A stretch of 64,000 nt of DNA from G030849185 sp030849185. GTDB lineage: Bacteria > Pseudomonadota > Gammaproteobacteria > Enterobacterales > Enterobacteriaceae_A. The position numbers were made by a program, and so were the translations under genes. The stretch is from NCBI GenBank assembly GCA_029910555.1, contig CP092142.1, one strand, 5' to 3'. Of this stretch, positions 18,831 to 28,150 are shown in pieces (the first letter of the stretch is position 1; the number at the start of each line of letters is the position of its first letter). A model generated the notes under the pieces. The model saw nothing but the letters and a program-made list of their open reading frames with translations. It had not been told where the DNA came from and searched no databases.

Positions 18831-20045
18831 TTAGTTATAATTTGAAAAAGTATTAGGCAATAAAGTAGCAAAAATACCCATTAAAGGTAAAAACGAACAT
18901 ATTCTATAAACATAATTAATACTAGTAGAATCAGCAATATAACCTAAAGTAGCAGCACCAAAACCACTAATAGCAAATGCACAACCAAATAAAATACCAG
19001 AAATAGTACCAAATTTACCAGGAATTAATTCTTGTGAATATATTAATATTGAAGAAAAAGCAGAAGCCATTATAAACCCAATAATCATTGTTAATATTCC
19101 TATCCAAGTTAAAGATACATAAGGTAAAATAATTGTAAATGGAGCTGCTCCAAAAATAGAAGTTAAAATAATATATTTCCTACCAAATTTATCACCTAAA
19201 GGTCCACCAACCATACTCCCTAAAGTAATAGAAAATAAAAACATAAATAAATGCATTTGAGCATTTTGAACTGAAACACCAAATTTATGTATTAAAAAAA
19301 AAGTATAATAACTACTAATACTAGTAAGATAAAAATATTTTGAAAAAAGCAATAAAAACAAAATTAAAACAGAATAAATAATTTGTTTAATTGAAAAATT
19401 AAATTTACTTTTAATTATATTTTTTTTAATAGATTTATAATGTTTTTTTTTGTACCAAATTCCTACTTTAAAAAGTATAACCATAGATATTAAAGCTATT
19501 AAAGTAAACCATAATATATTTTTAATACCATAAGGTACAATAATTACAGCAGCTAATAATGGACCAAAAGCACTACCAAAATTACCACCTACTTGTAATA
19601 AAGATTGAGCTAAACCATACCTACCACCGGATGCCATACTTGCAACTCTAGCAGACTCTGGATGAAAAATTGATGAACCAGTACCTACTAATGCTGCTGC
19701 TATTAATACTAACATAAAAATATTAGCAATTGAAAGTATTAATAAACCTAACAACATAAAACCCATACCTATTAATAAAGAATAAGGTTGAGGATATTTA
19801 TCGATATAAAAACCAATAATTGGTTGTAATAAAGATGCAGTAAATTGATAAGTAAGAGTAATATAACCAATTTGTCCAAAACTGAGTCTAAAATTTTTTT
19901 GTAAAATAGGATAAATAGATAATAATAAAGATTGAATTAAATCATTAAAAAAATGAGATATAGCAATAGCACTTAATATACAAAAAACAGGTTTTATAAA
20001 AACATTTTTTTTGTTTATAAATATTTTTAAACTTTTATATTTCAT
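18831..20045 (-). CDS. fsr: MFS transporter of the fosmidomycin-resistance (Fsr) family
   Basis: Twelve-segment inner-membrane transporter of the major facilitator superfamily, 404 residues (406 in E. coli Fsr). Similarity is strong along the whole chain: SHFFNDLIQSLLLSIYP near 30, VGTGSSIFHPESARVASMA near 122, QSLLQVGGNFGSAFGPLLAA near 145, KYFYLTSISSYYTFFLIHKF near 235, GGPLGDKFGRKYI near 278. In E. coli it exports fosmidomycin; the native substrate is unknown. AGGT precedes the ATG. It is the only transporter in the window and is much better conserved than many enzymes here, so it probably has a required, antibiotic-unrelated role. Confidence 0.95.
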   Translation of the reverse strand: MKYKSLKIFINKKNVFIKPVFCILSAIAISHFFNDLIQSLLLSIYPILQKNFRLSFGQIGYITLTYQFTASLLQPIIGFYIDKYPQPYSLLIGMGFMLLGLLILSIANIFMLVLIAAALVGTGSSIFHPESARVASMASGGRYGLAQSLLQVGGNFGSAFGPLLAAVIIVPYGIKNILWFTLIALISMVILFKVGIWYKKKHYKSIKKNIIKSKFNFSIKQIIYSVLILFLLLFSKYFYLTSISSYYTFFLIHKFGVSVQNAQMHLFMFLFSITLGSMVGGPLGDKFGRKYIILTSIFGAAPFTIILPYVSLTWIGILTMIIGFIMASAFSSILIYSQELIPGKFGTISGILFGCAFAISGFGAATLGYIADSTSINYVYRICSFLPLMGIFATLLPNTFSNYN

Positions 20046-20183
20046 AAATTTATACCTAAAAATTAAAATTAAAATTAATTATTTTAAATAAATATTATAT
20101 ATATTTAAAAATATTTCATATTTACTTAGCAAAAAAATATTTTAAAAATTTATTAAAATAAAACAAATTTACAATGGATTTAA

Positions 20184-21452
20184 ATGATTAATAAAAATTT
20201 ATTAAAATATAATTATTTAATACAAACAAAAAAAAAACTAAATTTTAAAAATTTTATTTTAAATATAGAATTTTTAATTTTTAAAAAAAAATATAAAAAA
20301 ATATTACAATTAAAAATAGAAAAAATACGAAAAATCAAAAAACATAATAATAATATTAAAAACAAACAATATATTAAAAATTTATTTATCAAAAAAAAAT
20401 TATTAAAACAAATTAAAATTAAAAAAAAATTTTTAGAAAACTGTAAAATAAATTTAACACAATATTTATCAATTATACCAAATTTACCTGATAAATCTAT
20501 TTTAAAAAAAAAAAATTTAAACAACCAAATAATTAAAATATGGGGAAAAATTAGAAAAAAAAAATATCAAATATATAATCATATTAAAATAGGTGAAAAA
20601 TTAAATGGTTTAGATTTTAAAACATCAATAAAATTAAGTGGTTCACGTTTTGTAATAATGAAAAATAAAATTGCACAATTACATAGAGCACTTATTCAAT
20701 TTATGGTAGATTTACATACTGAAAAACACGGTTATATTGAAGTATATGTTCCATATTTAGTAAATAAAAATTCTTTATATTGTACTGGACAATTACCTAA
20801 ATTTAGTAAAAATTTATTACATGTTAAATTTTATAACAAATTTAATAAAAATAACAAATATATTTTAATCCCAACCGGAGAAGTACCATTAACTAATTTA
20901 TTTAATAATAAAATTTTAGAAGAAAAAAATTTACCTATAAAATTAATAACTCATACACCTTGTTTTAGAGCAGAAAATTCATCATATAGCAAAAAAAACA
21001 AAGGATTAATTAGAATGCATCAATTTGATAAAGTTGAAATAGTACAAATAACATCAAGTAAAAACTCAATAAAAATTTTAGAAAACATCACAAAACACGC
21101 AGAAACAATTTTAAAACTATTAAATTTACCATATAGAAAAATTTTGTTGTGTGCAAAAAATTTAGGTTTTAGTTCATCAAAAACTTATGATTTAGAAGTT
21201 TGGATGCCTTCACAAAAAAAATACTATGAAATTTCATCTTGTTCAAATATGACAGATTTTCAATCAAAACGTATGAATACTAAATATAAATATAAAAATA
21301 AAAAATTATATGTACACACATTAAATGGTTCTGGTTTAGCTATTAGTAGAACATTAGCAGCAATCTTAGAAAATTATCAAACAAAAGAAGGAAAAATTGA
21401 AATACCTAAAGTATTATATTCATATATGAATGGTTTAAAATATATATATTAA
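20184..21452 (+). CDS. serS: Seryl-tRNA synthetase
   Basis: Class IIa synthetase charging tRNA-Ser. It has 422 residues (430 in E. coli). The first 110 residues form the long antiparallel coiled coil that holds the tRNA variable arm; here it is almost entirely Lys/Ile/Asn and weakly conserved. The catalytic domain is clear: TGEVPLTNLF, motif 2 CFRAEN...GLIRMHQFDKVEIVQI near 257-290, and motif 3 LNGSGLAISRTLAAILENYQ near 380. An upstream T-rich spacer shows no strong ribosome-binding site. Convergent with fpr, 36 bases apart. Confidence 0.96.
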   Translation: MINKNLLKYNYLIQTKKKLNFKNFILNIEFLIFKKKYKKILQLKIEKIRKIKKHNNNIKNKQYIKNLFIKKKLLKQIKIKKKFLENCKINLTQYLSIIPNLPDKSILKKKNLNNQIIKIWGKIRKKKYQIYNHIKIGEKLNGLDFKTSIKLSGSRFVIMKNKIAQLHRALIQFMVDLHTEKHGYIEVYVPYLVNKNSLYCTGQLPKFSKNLLHVKFYNKFNKNNKYILIPTGEVPLTNLFNNKILEEKNLPIKLITHTPCFRAENSSYSKKNKGLIRMHQFDKVEIVQITSSKNSIKILENITKHAETILKLLNLPYRKILLCAKNLGFSSSKTYDLEVWMPSQKKYYEISSCSNMTDFQSKRMNTKYKYKNKKLYVHTLNGSGLAISRTLAAILENYQTKEGKIEIPKVLYSYMNGLKYIY

Positions 21453-21488
21453 AATGAATAAATTTAACTTAATAATAACATCAATTTA

Positions 21489-22235
21489 TTACCAATATCT
21501 TTCAAAAGTTATGTTTCCTTTTATATAATGTAAATGTTTCTTCATATTACGTAATTTTATTAATATTTCTTTAGTACTTTTAATCATTAAAGGATTTCCA
21601 CAAATCATGACATGACTTTTTCTATAATCTAAACCTAAACCAATAGTTTTTTCCAAAATACCATTATAAATAAGATTATTAATACGTCCTTTTAAAGCTC
21701 CATAAATATTTTCCTGACTAATAATATTTAAAACTCTTAATTTACCATAATAATTGTCTCTTAAATTTTTAATTACTGAATTATAATTACAATTTTTAAT
21801 AAATTTATTTGAATGAATTAAAACTAAATTTTTAAATCTTTCTAAATTTTTGTTTTCACGTAATATTGATAAATACGGTCCTACACCAGTACCCGAACTA
21901 AACATCCATAATATTTCACAATATGGTATTTCTTTTAATATAAAAAAACCAAAAGATTTTCTAGAAATTAATAATTTTGAATTTATTTTTAAATTAAATA
22001 ATTCACGACTCAATTTACCATGTGATATAAATAAAATATAAAATTCCAAAATTAAATTATTTGAAGCATTAACAAATGAATAAGCACGTTGAATAATTTT
22101 TTTTTTTTTAATAATCGCAATTTTTGTAAATTGTCCAGATATAAAATTATTAATATAAGCTTTAATAAATATTTTAAATAATTTATTAGAATATTTTTCA
22201 ATATTTACAACTTTACCAATAACCCAATTATCCAT
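21489..22235 (-). CDS. fpr: Flavodoxin/ferredoxin-NADP reductase
   Basis: FAD enzyme that moves electrons from NADPH to flavodoxin or ferredoxin. It has 248 residues, the E. coli length. The FAD-binding RAYSFVNA near 50, the NADP-binding SSGTGVGPYLSILR near 113, MICGNPLMIKST near 210 and the C-terminal Tyr-Trp are all present; E. coli Fpr also ends in YW. Together with fldA (24.3-24.8 kb) it forms the reductant supply used by radical-SAM enzymes such as BioB and RlmN, both encoded here. Confidence 0.96.
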   Translation of the reverse strand: MDNWVIGKVVNIEKYSNKLFKIFIKAYINNFISGQFTKIAIIKKKKIIQRAYSFVNASNNLILEFYILFISHGKLSRELFNLKINSKLLISRKSFGFFILKEIPYCEILWMFSSGTGVGPYLSILRENKNLERFKNLVLIHSNKFIKNCNYNSVIKNLRDNYYGKLRVLNIISQENIYGALKGRINNLIYNGILEKTIGLGLDYRKSHVMICGNPLMIKSTKEILIKLRNMKKHLHYIKGNITFERYW

Positions 22236-22363
22236 TTAATACCTAAATATTTTAAATTATTTAATTATATAATATTTAATAATTATAAAACTATAAAAAT
22301 ATATTAATTTATAATTTTAATAATAATTTATAAATATATTTCAAATAAAATAAAATATAAAAT

Positions 22364-23446
22364 TTACAAAAACGTTTTGAATTTAATAATACCACCACCT
22401 AAACAAAATTCACCTAAATAAAATACAACAAACTGACCTTTAGTTATTGATATAATTGGTTTTTTAAAATTAATAATAACATATTTTGAATCAATAGGTA
22501 TAATAACACAAATATTACTTTTTTGTTTATATCGAGTTTTAATAAAACATATTAATGGTTTTAATAAAACTTTATTTATATTCCAATAAATTTTTTTAGT
22601 AATTAAATTTTTTGAATTTAATAAATAATGTTTTTTATTTTGAACAATAATTATATTATTTTGAATTTTTTCAATAACATACCATGGATTTTTATTTTTA
22701 TTAATACTCCCAATATTTAAACCTTTTCTTTGTCCTATAGTATAATTTATAATACCTTTATGAATACCTACAATTTGACTATTTTTAGTAATTATAAAAC
22801 CAGGTTTTATATATATAAAAGAATTTATAAAAACATTAAAATTTTTTTTCCCTATAAAACAAATTCCTGTTGAATCTTTTTTTTTATAATTAATTAATTT
22901 AAGTTTTCTTGCAATATAACGTAATTCTATTTTTTTTAAAAAACAAACAGGAAATAAAATTTGGTTTAAATTAGTATTTACATTATGTAAAAAATAACTT
23001 TGATCTTTATTTTTGTCAAAAGAACATAACATATAAAAATGATTTTTAATTTTTTTAATATATGAATAATGCCCAGTAGATATATAATCAGCTTTAAGAT
23101 TATTAATAGCAAAATTTAAAAATATTTTAAATTTAATTTCTTTATTACATAAAACATCAGGATTAGGAGTATTTCCAATATTATATTCTTTTAAAAACAT
23201 AACAAAAACATTTTCCCAATATTCTGAAGAAAAATTAATTTTTTTAAAAATAACATTAAATTTAAAACATACATTTTTTGAATCATATAAATCTTTATAA
23301 AAATTACATTTTTTACTATTTTCTTCCCAATTTTTCATATAAATTGCTAATACTTTATAACCCATTTTTAATAAAACATAAATAGTAACAGAAGAATCAA
23401 CACCACCTGATATACCAACAATTACTTTTTTTTTTCTTAAAACCAT
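22364..23446 (-). CDS. mnmA: tRNA-specific 2-thiouridylase MnmA
   Basis: Adenylates U34 of tRNA-Lys, -Glu and -Gln and inserts sulfur to give 2-thiouridine. It has 360 residues (368 in E. coli). The PP-loop GISGGVDSSV is at residues 11-20. Both catalytic cysteines are present: Cys100 in NPDVLCNKEIKF and Cys196 in STGICFIGK. GQRKGLNIG and the C-terminal barrel (GQFVVFYLGEFCLGGGII) are kept. Sulfur would arrive through the Tus relay, of which only tusE is in view, and tRNA-Gln(UUG), a substrate, lies 1.7 kb away. Confidence 0.96.
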   Translation of the reverse strand: MVLRKKKVIVGISGGVDSSVTIYVLLKMGYKVLAIYMKNWEENSKKCNFYKDLYDSKNVCFKFNVIFKKINFSSEYWENVFVMFLKEYNIGNTPNPDVLCNKEIKFKIFLNFAINNLKADYISTGHYSYIKKIKNHFYMLCSFDKNKDQSYFLHNVNTNLNQILFPVCFLKKIELRYIARKLKLINYKKKDSTGICFIGKKNFNVFINSFIYIKPGFIITKNSQIVGIHKGIINYTIGQRKGLNIGSINKNKNPWYVIEKIQNNIIIVQNKKHYLLNSKNLITKKIYWNINKVLLKPLICFIKTRYKQKSNICVIIPIDSKYVIINFKKPIISITKGQFVVFYLGEFCLGGGIIKFKTFL

Positions 23447-23679
23447 AAATATCTTAAAATTAAAAAATTATTTATATATTAATAATATTTTAATAATTAT
23501 TAAATAAATTATTTATAATTTAATAATTAATTGTATAAAACAATTTCAATAAAATTTTATTTATATTTATAAAAATAATACATAAAATAATTTATAAATA
23601 TTAAAAAATTATTTTATCATTTTAAAAATAATATCACAAAAACATAAGTTATAAATTAATTATAGAAAAAACGGAAAAT

Positions 23680-24267
23680 ATGAAAATCAAAAAAGTAGCC
23701 GAAACCAAACTCCCAACCCCTTGGGGGGAATTTATAATGATAGGGTTTGAAGAATTAAAAAATGGTAAAGATCATTTAGCTTTAATATTAGGAAATATCA
23801 AAAAAAACAATTCTGTATTATCTAGAATACATTCTGAATGTTTAACTGGAGATGCATTATTTAGTTTAAGATGTGATTGTGGATTTCAATTAAAATATGC
23901 ACTTAAAAAAATTAAAAAAGAAGGTAATGGAATTTTATTATATCATAGACAAGAAGGTAGAAATATTGGTTTATTAAATAAAATAAAAGCATATTCTCTA
24001 CAAGATAAAGGTTTAGATACTGTTGAGGCTAATCATAAATTAGGTTTTGCTGATGACGAAAGAGATTTTTCGTTATGTGCTGATATGTTTAAATTAATTA
24101 ATGTATTTAAAATTCGTCTTTTAACAAATAATCCTAAAAAAATAAAGATTTTAACAAAATATGGAATTACAGTTACTGAAAGATTACCTCTAATAACAGG
24201 TCTTAATTCTAAAAACAAAAAATATTTAAATATTAAAAAAAAAAAAATGGGACATTTGTTTACATAA
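23680..24267 (+). CDS. ribA: GTP cyclohydrolase II
   Basis: Zinc enzyme opening the GTP ring, the first committed step of riboflavin synthesis. It has 195 residues (196 in E. coli). The three zinc cysteines Cys54, Cys65 and Cys67 are in HSECLTGDALFSLRCDCGFQ, and YHRQEGRNIGLLNKI and GFADDERDF are intact. GGAAAAT precedes the ATG. Codons for LPTPWGEF (23711-23730) are unusually GC-rich for this genome. With bioA/bioB it points to B-vitamin provision, and its product flavins are needed by Fpr and FldA. Other rib genes are outside the window. Confidence 0.97.
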   Translation: MKIKKVAETKLPTPWGEFIMIGFEELKNGKDHLALILGNIKKNNSVLSRIHSECLTGDALFSLRCDCGFQLKYALKKIKKEGNGILLYHRQEGRNIGLLNKIKAYSLQDKGLDTVEANHKLGFADDERDFSLCADMFKLINVFKIRLLTNNPKKIKILTKYGITVTERLPLITGLNSKNKKYLNIKKKKMGHLFT

Positions 24268-24319
24268 AATTATTTAAAATAATTAAATTCAAAAAATTAT
24301 ATAATTAGTATTTTAAAAA

Positions 24320-24844
24320 TTAAATATTTATACCATTTAATTTTAAATCATTTTTTAATTTAATTATCCATTTATCAATTCTAACATTAGTTAATTCTGA
24401 TTGTCTATCTTCATCAATTATTAAACCTATAAATTTATTATTATTTAATAAACTTTTAGATTTATCAAAAAAATATCCTGAATTACTCCAATAACCTATT
24501 ATATTAGCTCCCAATGGGCAAATAATATCATAAATATATTTCATAGCATCACAAAAATATTCAGAATAATCTTCTTGATCACCACAACCAAATAAAGCTA
24601 CATATTTTTTAAAAAAATTAATTTTTTTAAGGATAGGAAAAAAATTTAACCAATCTGTTTGAGGTTCTCCATAATACCAAGTAGGTATTCCAAATAACAA
24701 TATATCATAAAATTCTAAAATTTTTTTGCTGCCATTAGATATATTATAAATTTTAGAATTTTTATTAATTTTTTTGTGTATAATTTCAGCAACTTTTTTT
24801 GTATTTCCTGTATCACTACCATAAAAAATACCTATATTATTCAT
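24320..24844 (-). CDS. fldA: Flavodoxin 1
   Basis: FMN-carrying low-potential electron carrier. It has 174 residues (176 in E. coli FldA). The phosphate-binding loop GSDTGNT is at residues 9-15, the FMN-stacking stretch is GIPTWYYGEPQTDW near 53, and FGCGDQEDYSEYFCDA follows near 86. In E. coli FldA is essential for methionine, biotin and isoprenoid synthesis. Here BioB and RlmN are the clients visible. It diverges from the plus-strand tRNA cluster. Confidence 0.97.
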   Translation of the reverse strand: MNNIGIFYGSDTGNTKKVAEIIHKKINKNSKIYNISNGSKKILEFYDILLFGIPTWYYGEPQTDWLNFFPILKKINFFKKYVALFGCGDQEDYSEYFCDAMKYIYDIICPLGANIIGYWSNSGYFFDKSKSLLNNNKFIGLIIDEDRQSELTNVRIDKWIIKLKNDLKLNGINI

Positions 24845-24966
24845 TAATATTCCTTACAAATTATTTAATTAATAAATTTAATTATATTCTAAAATATATC
24901 AAAATAAAAATTATAAACTTGATTATTAATAATTATTATAATATAATAATTTTAAAAATATTTCAT

Positions 24967-25039
24967 AGCTACGTAGCTCAGGGGTTAGAGCACATTACTC
25001 ATAATGATGGGGTCACAGGTTCAAATCCTGTCGTAGCTA
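24967..25039 (+). tRNA. metT: tRNA-Met, elongator (CAU anticodon)
   Basis: A 73-nt tRNA with acceptor AGCTACG/CGTAGCT, anticodon loop CTCATAA and T arm ACAGGTTCAAATCCTGT. Apart from the first base pair (A-U for G-C) and a D loop one base shorter, it follows E. coli metT closely. The discriminator is A and no CCA is encoded. First in a cluster with Leu(UAG) and Gln(UUG), the order metT-leuW-glnU of E. coli without the duplicate copies. Confidence 0.93.
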
Positions 25040-25046
25040 TTTAAAT

Positions 25047-25131
25047 GCGGGAGTGGCGAAAATTGGTAGACGCACCAGATTTAGGATCTGACACTATATT
25101 TAGTATACGAGTTCAAATCTCGTCTCCCGTA
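25047..25131 (+). tRNA. leuW: tRNA-Leu (UAG anticodon)
   Basis: An 85-nt type II tRNA. Acceptor GCGGGAG pairs with CTCCCGT, the anticodon loop reads TTTAGGA (UAG), and the variable arm is ACTATATTTAGTA. E. coli leuW is nearly identical in the acceptor, D and anticodon arms. CCA is not encoded. Seven bases after tRNA-Met. Confidence 0.95.
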
Positions 25132-25136
25132 TACAA

Positions 25137-25208
25137 TGAGGTATAGCCAAGTGGTTAAGGCACCGGTTTTTGATACCGGCATCCCTGGTTCAAATCCAGG
25201 TACCTCAG
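25137..25208 (+). tRNA. glnU: tRNA-Gln (UUG anticodon)
   Basis: A 72-nt tRNA with acceptor TGAGGTA/TACCTCA, anticodon stem CCGGT/ACCGG and loop TTTTGAT (UUG). The weak U-A first pair is typical of glutamine tRNAs. Discriminator G; no CCA encoded. It should receive 2-thiouridine at U34 from MnmA. Five bases after tRNA-Leu(UAG). Confidence 0.95.
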
Positions 25209-25248
25209 AAAATATTTAAAACAATTTTAAAAAAATTAAATTTATAAT

Positions 25249-26574
25249 TTATTTCAAATATGGATTATTATTTTCTTTAAATTTTAAAAAAATTTGAGTA
25301 CCTAAAATATTAAAAGATTTTTTAAAATAATTAATTAAATATTTTTTATATAAATTTGAAATATTTTTAACTTTATTACCGTGTATAATAATGGTAAATG
25401 GATCATGACCACCTAGATGTGCATATTTTAATTTTATAAATCGCCCTTTAAATAACGGAGGTTGATGTTTAATAATTGCATCATTCATAATTTTATTTAA
25501 CAAAGATGTACTTATTTTTTTTTTAGAAGAGTAATAAGTATATTCTATTGATTTAAATAAATTATTTATCCCTATACCATGCAAACCAGAAATAAATTTT
25601 ATAAAAATATTTTTAATAAATTTTAAACGATTTTTAATAACATTTTTAATTTTAATATAATTAAATTTACTAATTTTATCTAATTTATTAAATACTATAA
25701 CCAAAGAACGACTATTTTTAATTATAAAATTTATTAATAATAGATCTTGGTTAGATATACTATAATTAATATCAATTAAAAATAATATTATATCAGATTT
25801 TTTAATTATTTTTAAAATTTTAGTTAAATTGTAAATATCATTTTTAATATTTAAAATACCAGGAGTATCTATAATAATATATTTAATATTTTTATAAATA
25901 ATTGGAATATAAATAAAATCAACTGTTGTACCAGGTAAATTATGAACAATCATTCTTTCTTCATTTAATATATAATTTATTAAAGTAGATTTTCCAACAT
26001 TAGATTTACCTATAATAGCAATTTTTATAGGATATTTATTTTTAATATTTATATTATTTAAAAACACTTTTTTTTTTTGTGTTTCTAAAAAATGACAAAT
26101 TTTTTCAAAGAGAAAATTAACTCCATATCCATTATAAGCAGAAATAGGATATATTTCTTTAGTCAACCCAAGAGAATAAAAATCCAAATTTATTACTTCA
26201 TAATTTAATTTATCTATTTTATTGGCAACTAAAAATATTTTATATTTATATTCATAAATATATTTATTAAATACTTTATCATTATGTAATAATCCATCAT
26301 AAGCATTTACTAAAAATAATATAACATGACTATTTTTAATAGATAAAAACGTTTGTGCGGCTACTTTAATTTGAATTTCATTTTTAAAATCATCAATACC
26401 ACCAGTATCAATAATTAAAAATTTTTTATTTTTAATTTTAATATATCCGTAATTACGATCTCTTGTTAAATTTTCAGAATTATTTACTAAAGATTTTTTT
26501 TTACATAATAAATAATTAAATAAAGTAGATTTACCTACGTTTGATCTCCCAATAATTGTTATAATAAATGTCAT
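25249..26574 (-). CDS. der: Ribosome-assembly GTPase Der (EngA)
   Basis: Tandem-GTPase protein needed for 50S assembly. It has 441 residues (490 in E. coli). The first G domain has GRSNVGKSTLFN at residues 8-19, DTGG and NKID; the second has GKSNVGKSTLIN near 190, DTPG and NKLD. The C-terminal KH-like domain is recognised by PPLFKGRFIKLKYAHLGGHDPF. The acidic linker between the G domains and the C-terminal tail of E. coli Der are trimmed. It follows hisS on the same strand, with bamB and yfgM of the E. coli order missing. Confidence 0.96.
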   Translation of the reverse strand: MTFIITIIGRSNVGKSTLFNYLLCKKKSLVNNSENLTRDRNYGYIKIKNKKFLIIDTGGIDDFKNEIQIKVAAQTFLSIKNSHVILFLVNAYDGLLHNDKVFNKYIYEYKYKIFLVANKIDKLNYEVINLDFYSLGLTKEIYPISAYNGYGVNFLFEKICHFLETQKKKVFLNNINIKNKYPIKIAIIGKSNVGKSTLINYILNEERMIVHNLPGTTVDFIYIPIIYKNIKYIIIDTPGILNIKNDIYNLTKILKIIKKSDIILFLIDINYSISNQDLLLINFIIKNSRSLVIVFNKLDKISKFNYIKIKNVIKNRLKFIKNIFIKFISGLHGIGINNLFKSIEYTYYSSKKKISTSLLNKIMNDAIIKHQPPLFKGRFIKLKYAHLGGHDPFTIIIHGNKVKNISNLYKKYLINYFKKSFNILGTQIFLKFKENNNPYLK

Positions 26575-26663
26575 ATAACTCCAATTATTTAAAAATTACA
26601 TATTTATTTAAATAAAAAAATATTTTTATTAACTAAATGTGAATAAATATTAATAATTTTAAA

Positions 26664-27956
26664 TTAATTTGAACAAATTTTAAAAAATAATATTTTAAAA
26701 TATATAACAATTTCATTTTTAGGTAATATTATTTGTATTTTATTATTTATATTTTTAATAATTAATGACTGATTATATATTTCATTTTTTCCTATTATTA
26801 AAGCAATATTTGAAAAAATTTTATGTGAGTTAATTAATTGTTTTTTTATATTAGAATTATTATAATTTGTAAATATTCTTAATTTTGGTAATTTATCATG
26901 AATATATTCAACTAATTTAATTATATTAAATTTAATATTAAAAATATTAAATGAAATTATATTAATATCTATTGATAAATTATATTTTAAAATATTTTTA
27001 GTACTTTTAATTAATAATATTAATCTATCAAGACCAATAGCGCAGCCTATAGCTGGAGTTTTATTTCCCCCTAAATTTTTAACTAATTTATCATATCTTC
27101 CACCACCACAAATTGTACTTTTAAAATTTATATTTTTTGTAACCCATTCAAAAACTGTATAATTATAATAATCTAAACCTCTAACAATTTTTTTATTTAT
27201 ATTATATTTAATACCTATATTTTTTAATATTTTACATAATTTATAAAAATGAATTTTACATTTTTTACTTAAATACTTATAAATACAAGGAGCTTTTTTT
27301 ATTAATTTCTGTATTTTAATATTTTTAGAATCTAATATACGTATTGGATTATTATTTATTTTTTTAATACTTTCAAAATCTAATAAATTAATATTTTTTT
27401 TAAAAAAAAGAGTTAAATCGTTATTATATTTAATTCTAGTTTTAATAGATCCTATTGTATTTATTTCTAATGAAAAATAATTTAATAAATCTAATTTTTT
27501 CCATATTCTTGACATTATTAATATTAATTCAGCATCTATTTGAGGGCCAATTAAACCAAAAACTTCAATTCCAAATTGATAAAATTGACGATATCTTCCT
27601 TTCTGAGGTCTTTCATAACGAAACATAGGACCAATATACCATAAACGTTGTTCTTTTTGATATAAAAAACCATGTTCTATACCTGATCTAACACAACTAA
27701 CTGTTGCTTCAGGTCTTAAAGTTATATTTTCATTATTACGATCATTAAAATTAAACATTTCTTTTTTAATAACATCAGTTTCTTTACCTATTGCATATTT
27801 AAATAAATTAGTTTTTTCAATAATTGGTAATCTAATTTCACTATATCCATAAGAATTAATTATTTTTTTAATTGAATTTTCAATTTTTTGCCATAAATAA
27901 GTATCAATAGGTAAAAAATCATTCATACCACGAATAGATTTTAATTTTTTATTCAT
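26664..27956 (-). CDS. hisS: Histidyl-tRNA synthetase
   Basis: Class II synthetase charging tRNA-His. It has 430 residues (424 in E. coli). It begins SIRGMNDFLP, with TLRPEATVSCVRSGIEHG near 75, motif 2 GPMFRYERPQKGRYRQFYQFG near 108-128, the histidine motif RGLDYYNYTVFEW near 255 and GGGRYDKLVKNLGG near 280. The C-terminal anticodon-binding domain is eroded. It lies between rlmN and der on the minus strand; ispG, which separates rlmN and hisS in E. coli, is not there. Confidence 0.97.
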   Translation of the reverse strand: MNKKLKSIRGMNDFLPIDTYLWQKIENSIKKIINSYGYSEIRLPIIEKTNLFKYAIGKETDVIKKEMFNFNDRNNENITLRPEATVSCVRSGIEHGFLYQKEQRLWYIGPMFRYERPQKGRYRQFYQFGIEVFGLIGPQIDAELILIMSRIWKKLDLLNYFSLEINTIGSIKTRIKYNNDLTLFFKKNINLLDFESIKKINNNPIRILDSKNIKIQKLIKKAPCIYKYLSKKCKIHFYKLCKILKNIGIKYNINKKIVRGLDYYNYTVFEWVTKNINFKSTICGGGRYDKLVKNLGGNKTPAIGCAIGLDRLILLIKSTKNILKYNLSIDINIISFNIFNIKFNIIKLVEYIHDKLPKLRIFTNYNNSNIKKQLINSHKIFSNIALIIGKNEIYNQSLIIKNINNKIQIILPKNEIVIYFKILFFKICSN

Positions 27957-28069
27957 ATAATTTTAAAACACCATAAAATTTAAAAATAAATTAATTGTTT
28001 TATTTTATATAAAATAATTTACATAAATAATTTTAAATTAATTTAAAATAAAATATTACATAATAAAAC

Positions 28070-28137
28070 TAAATTAAATTAAATTAAATTAATATCAATA
28101 TAATTTAATTTAATTTAATTTAATTTAATTTAATTTA
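28070..28137. repeat. Inverted pair of 5-base tandem arrays (potential long hairpin)
   Basis: A run of AAATT units (about 28070-28092) is followed, after a short spacer containing ATATCAATAT, by a longer run of the complementary AATTT units (about 28102-28137). The two arrays can pair into a hairpin of over 20 bp. It lies in the 194-base gap between rlmN and hisS where ispG stands in E. coli, and 13 bases from the rlmN stop codon. Confidence 0.75.
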
Positions 28138-28150
28138 AAATTAGTGATTT

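Noticed and set aside
24799..25044. Small protein-coding frame across the fldA-tRNA-Met region
   Set aside because: It overlaps the antisense of fldA's start and the whole tRNA-Met gene; its C-terminal residues are just the translated tRNA.
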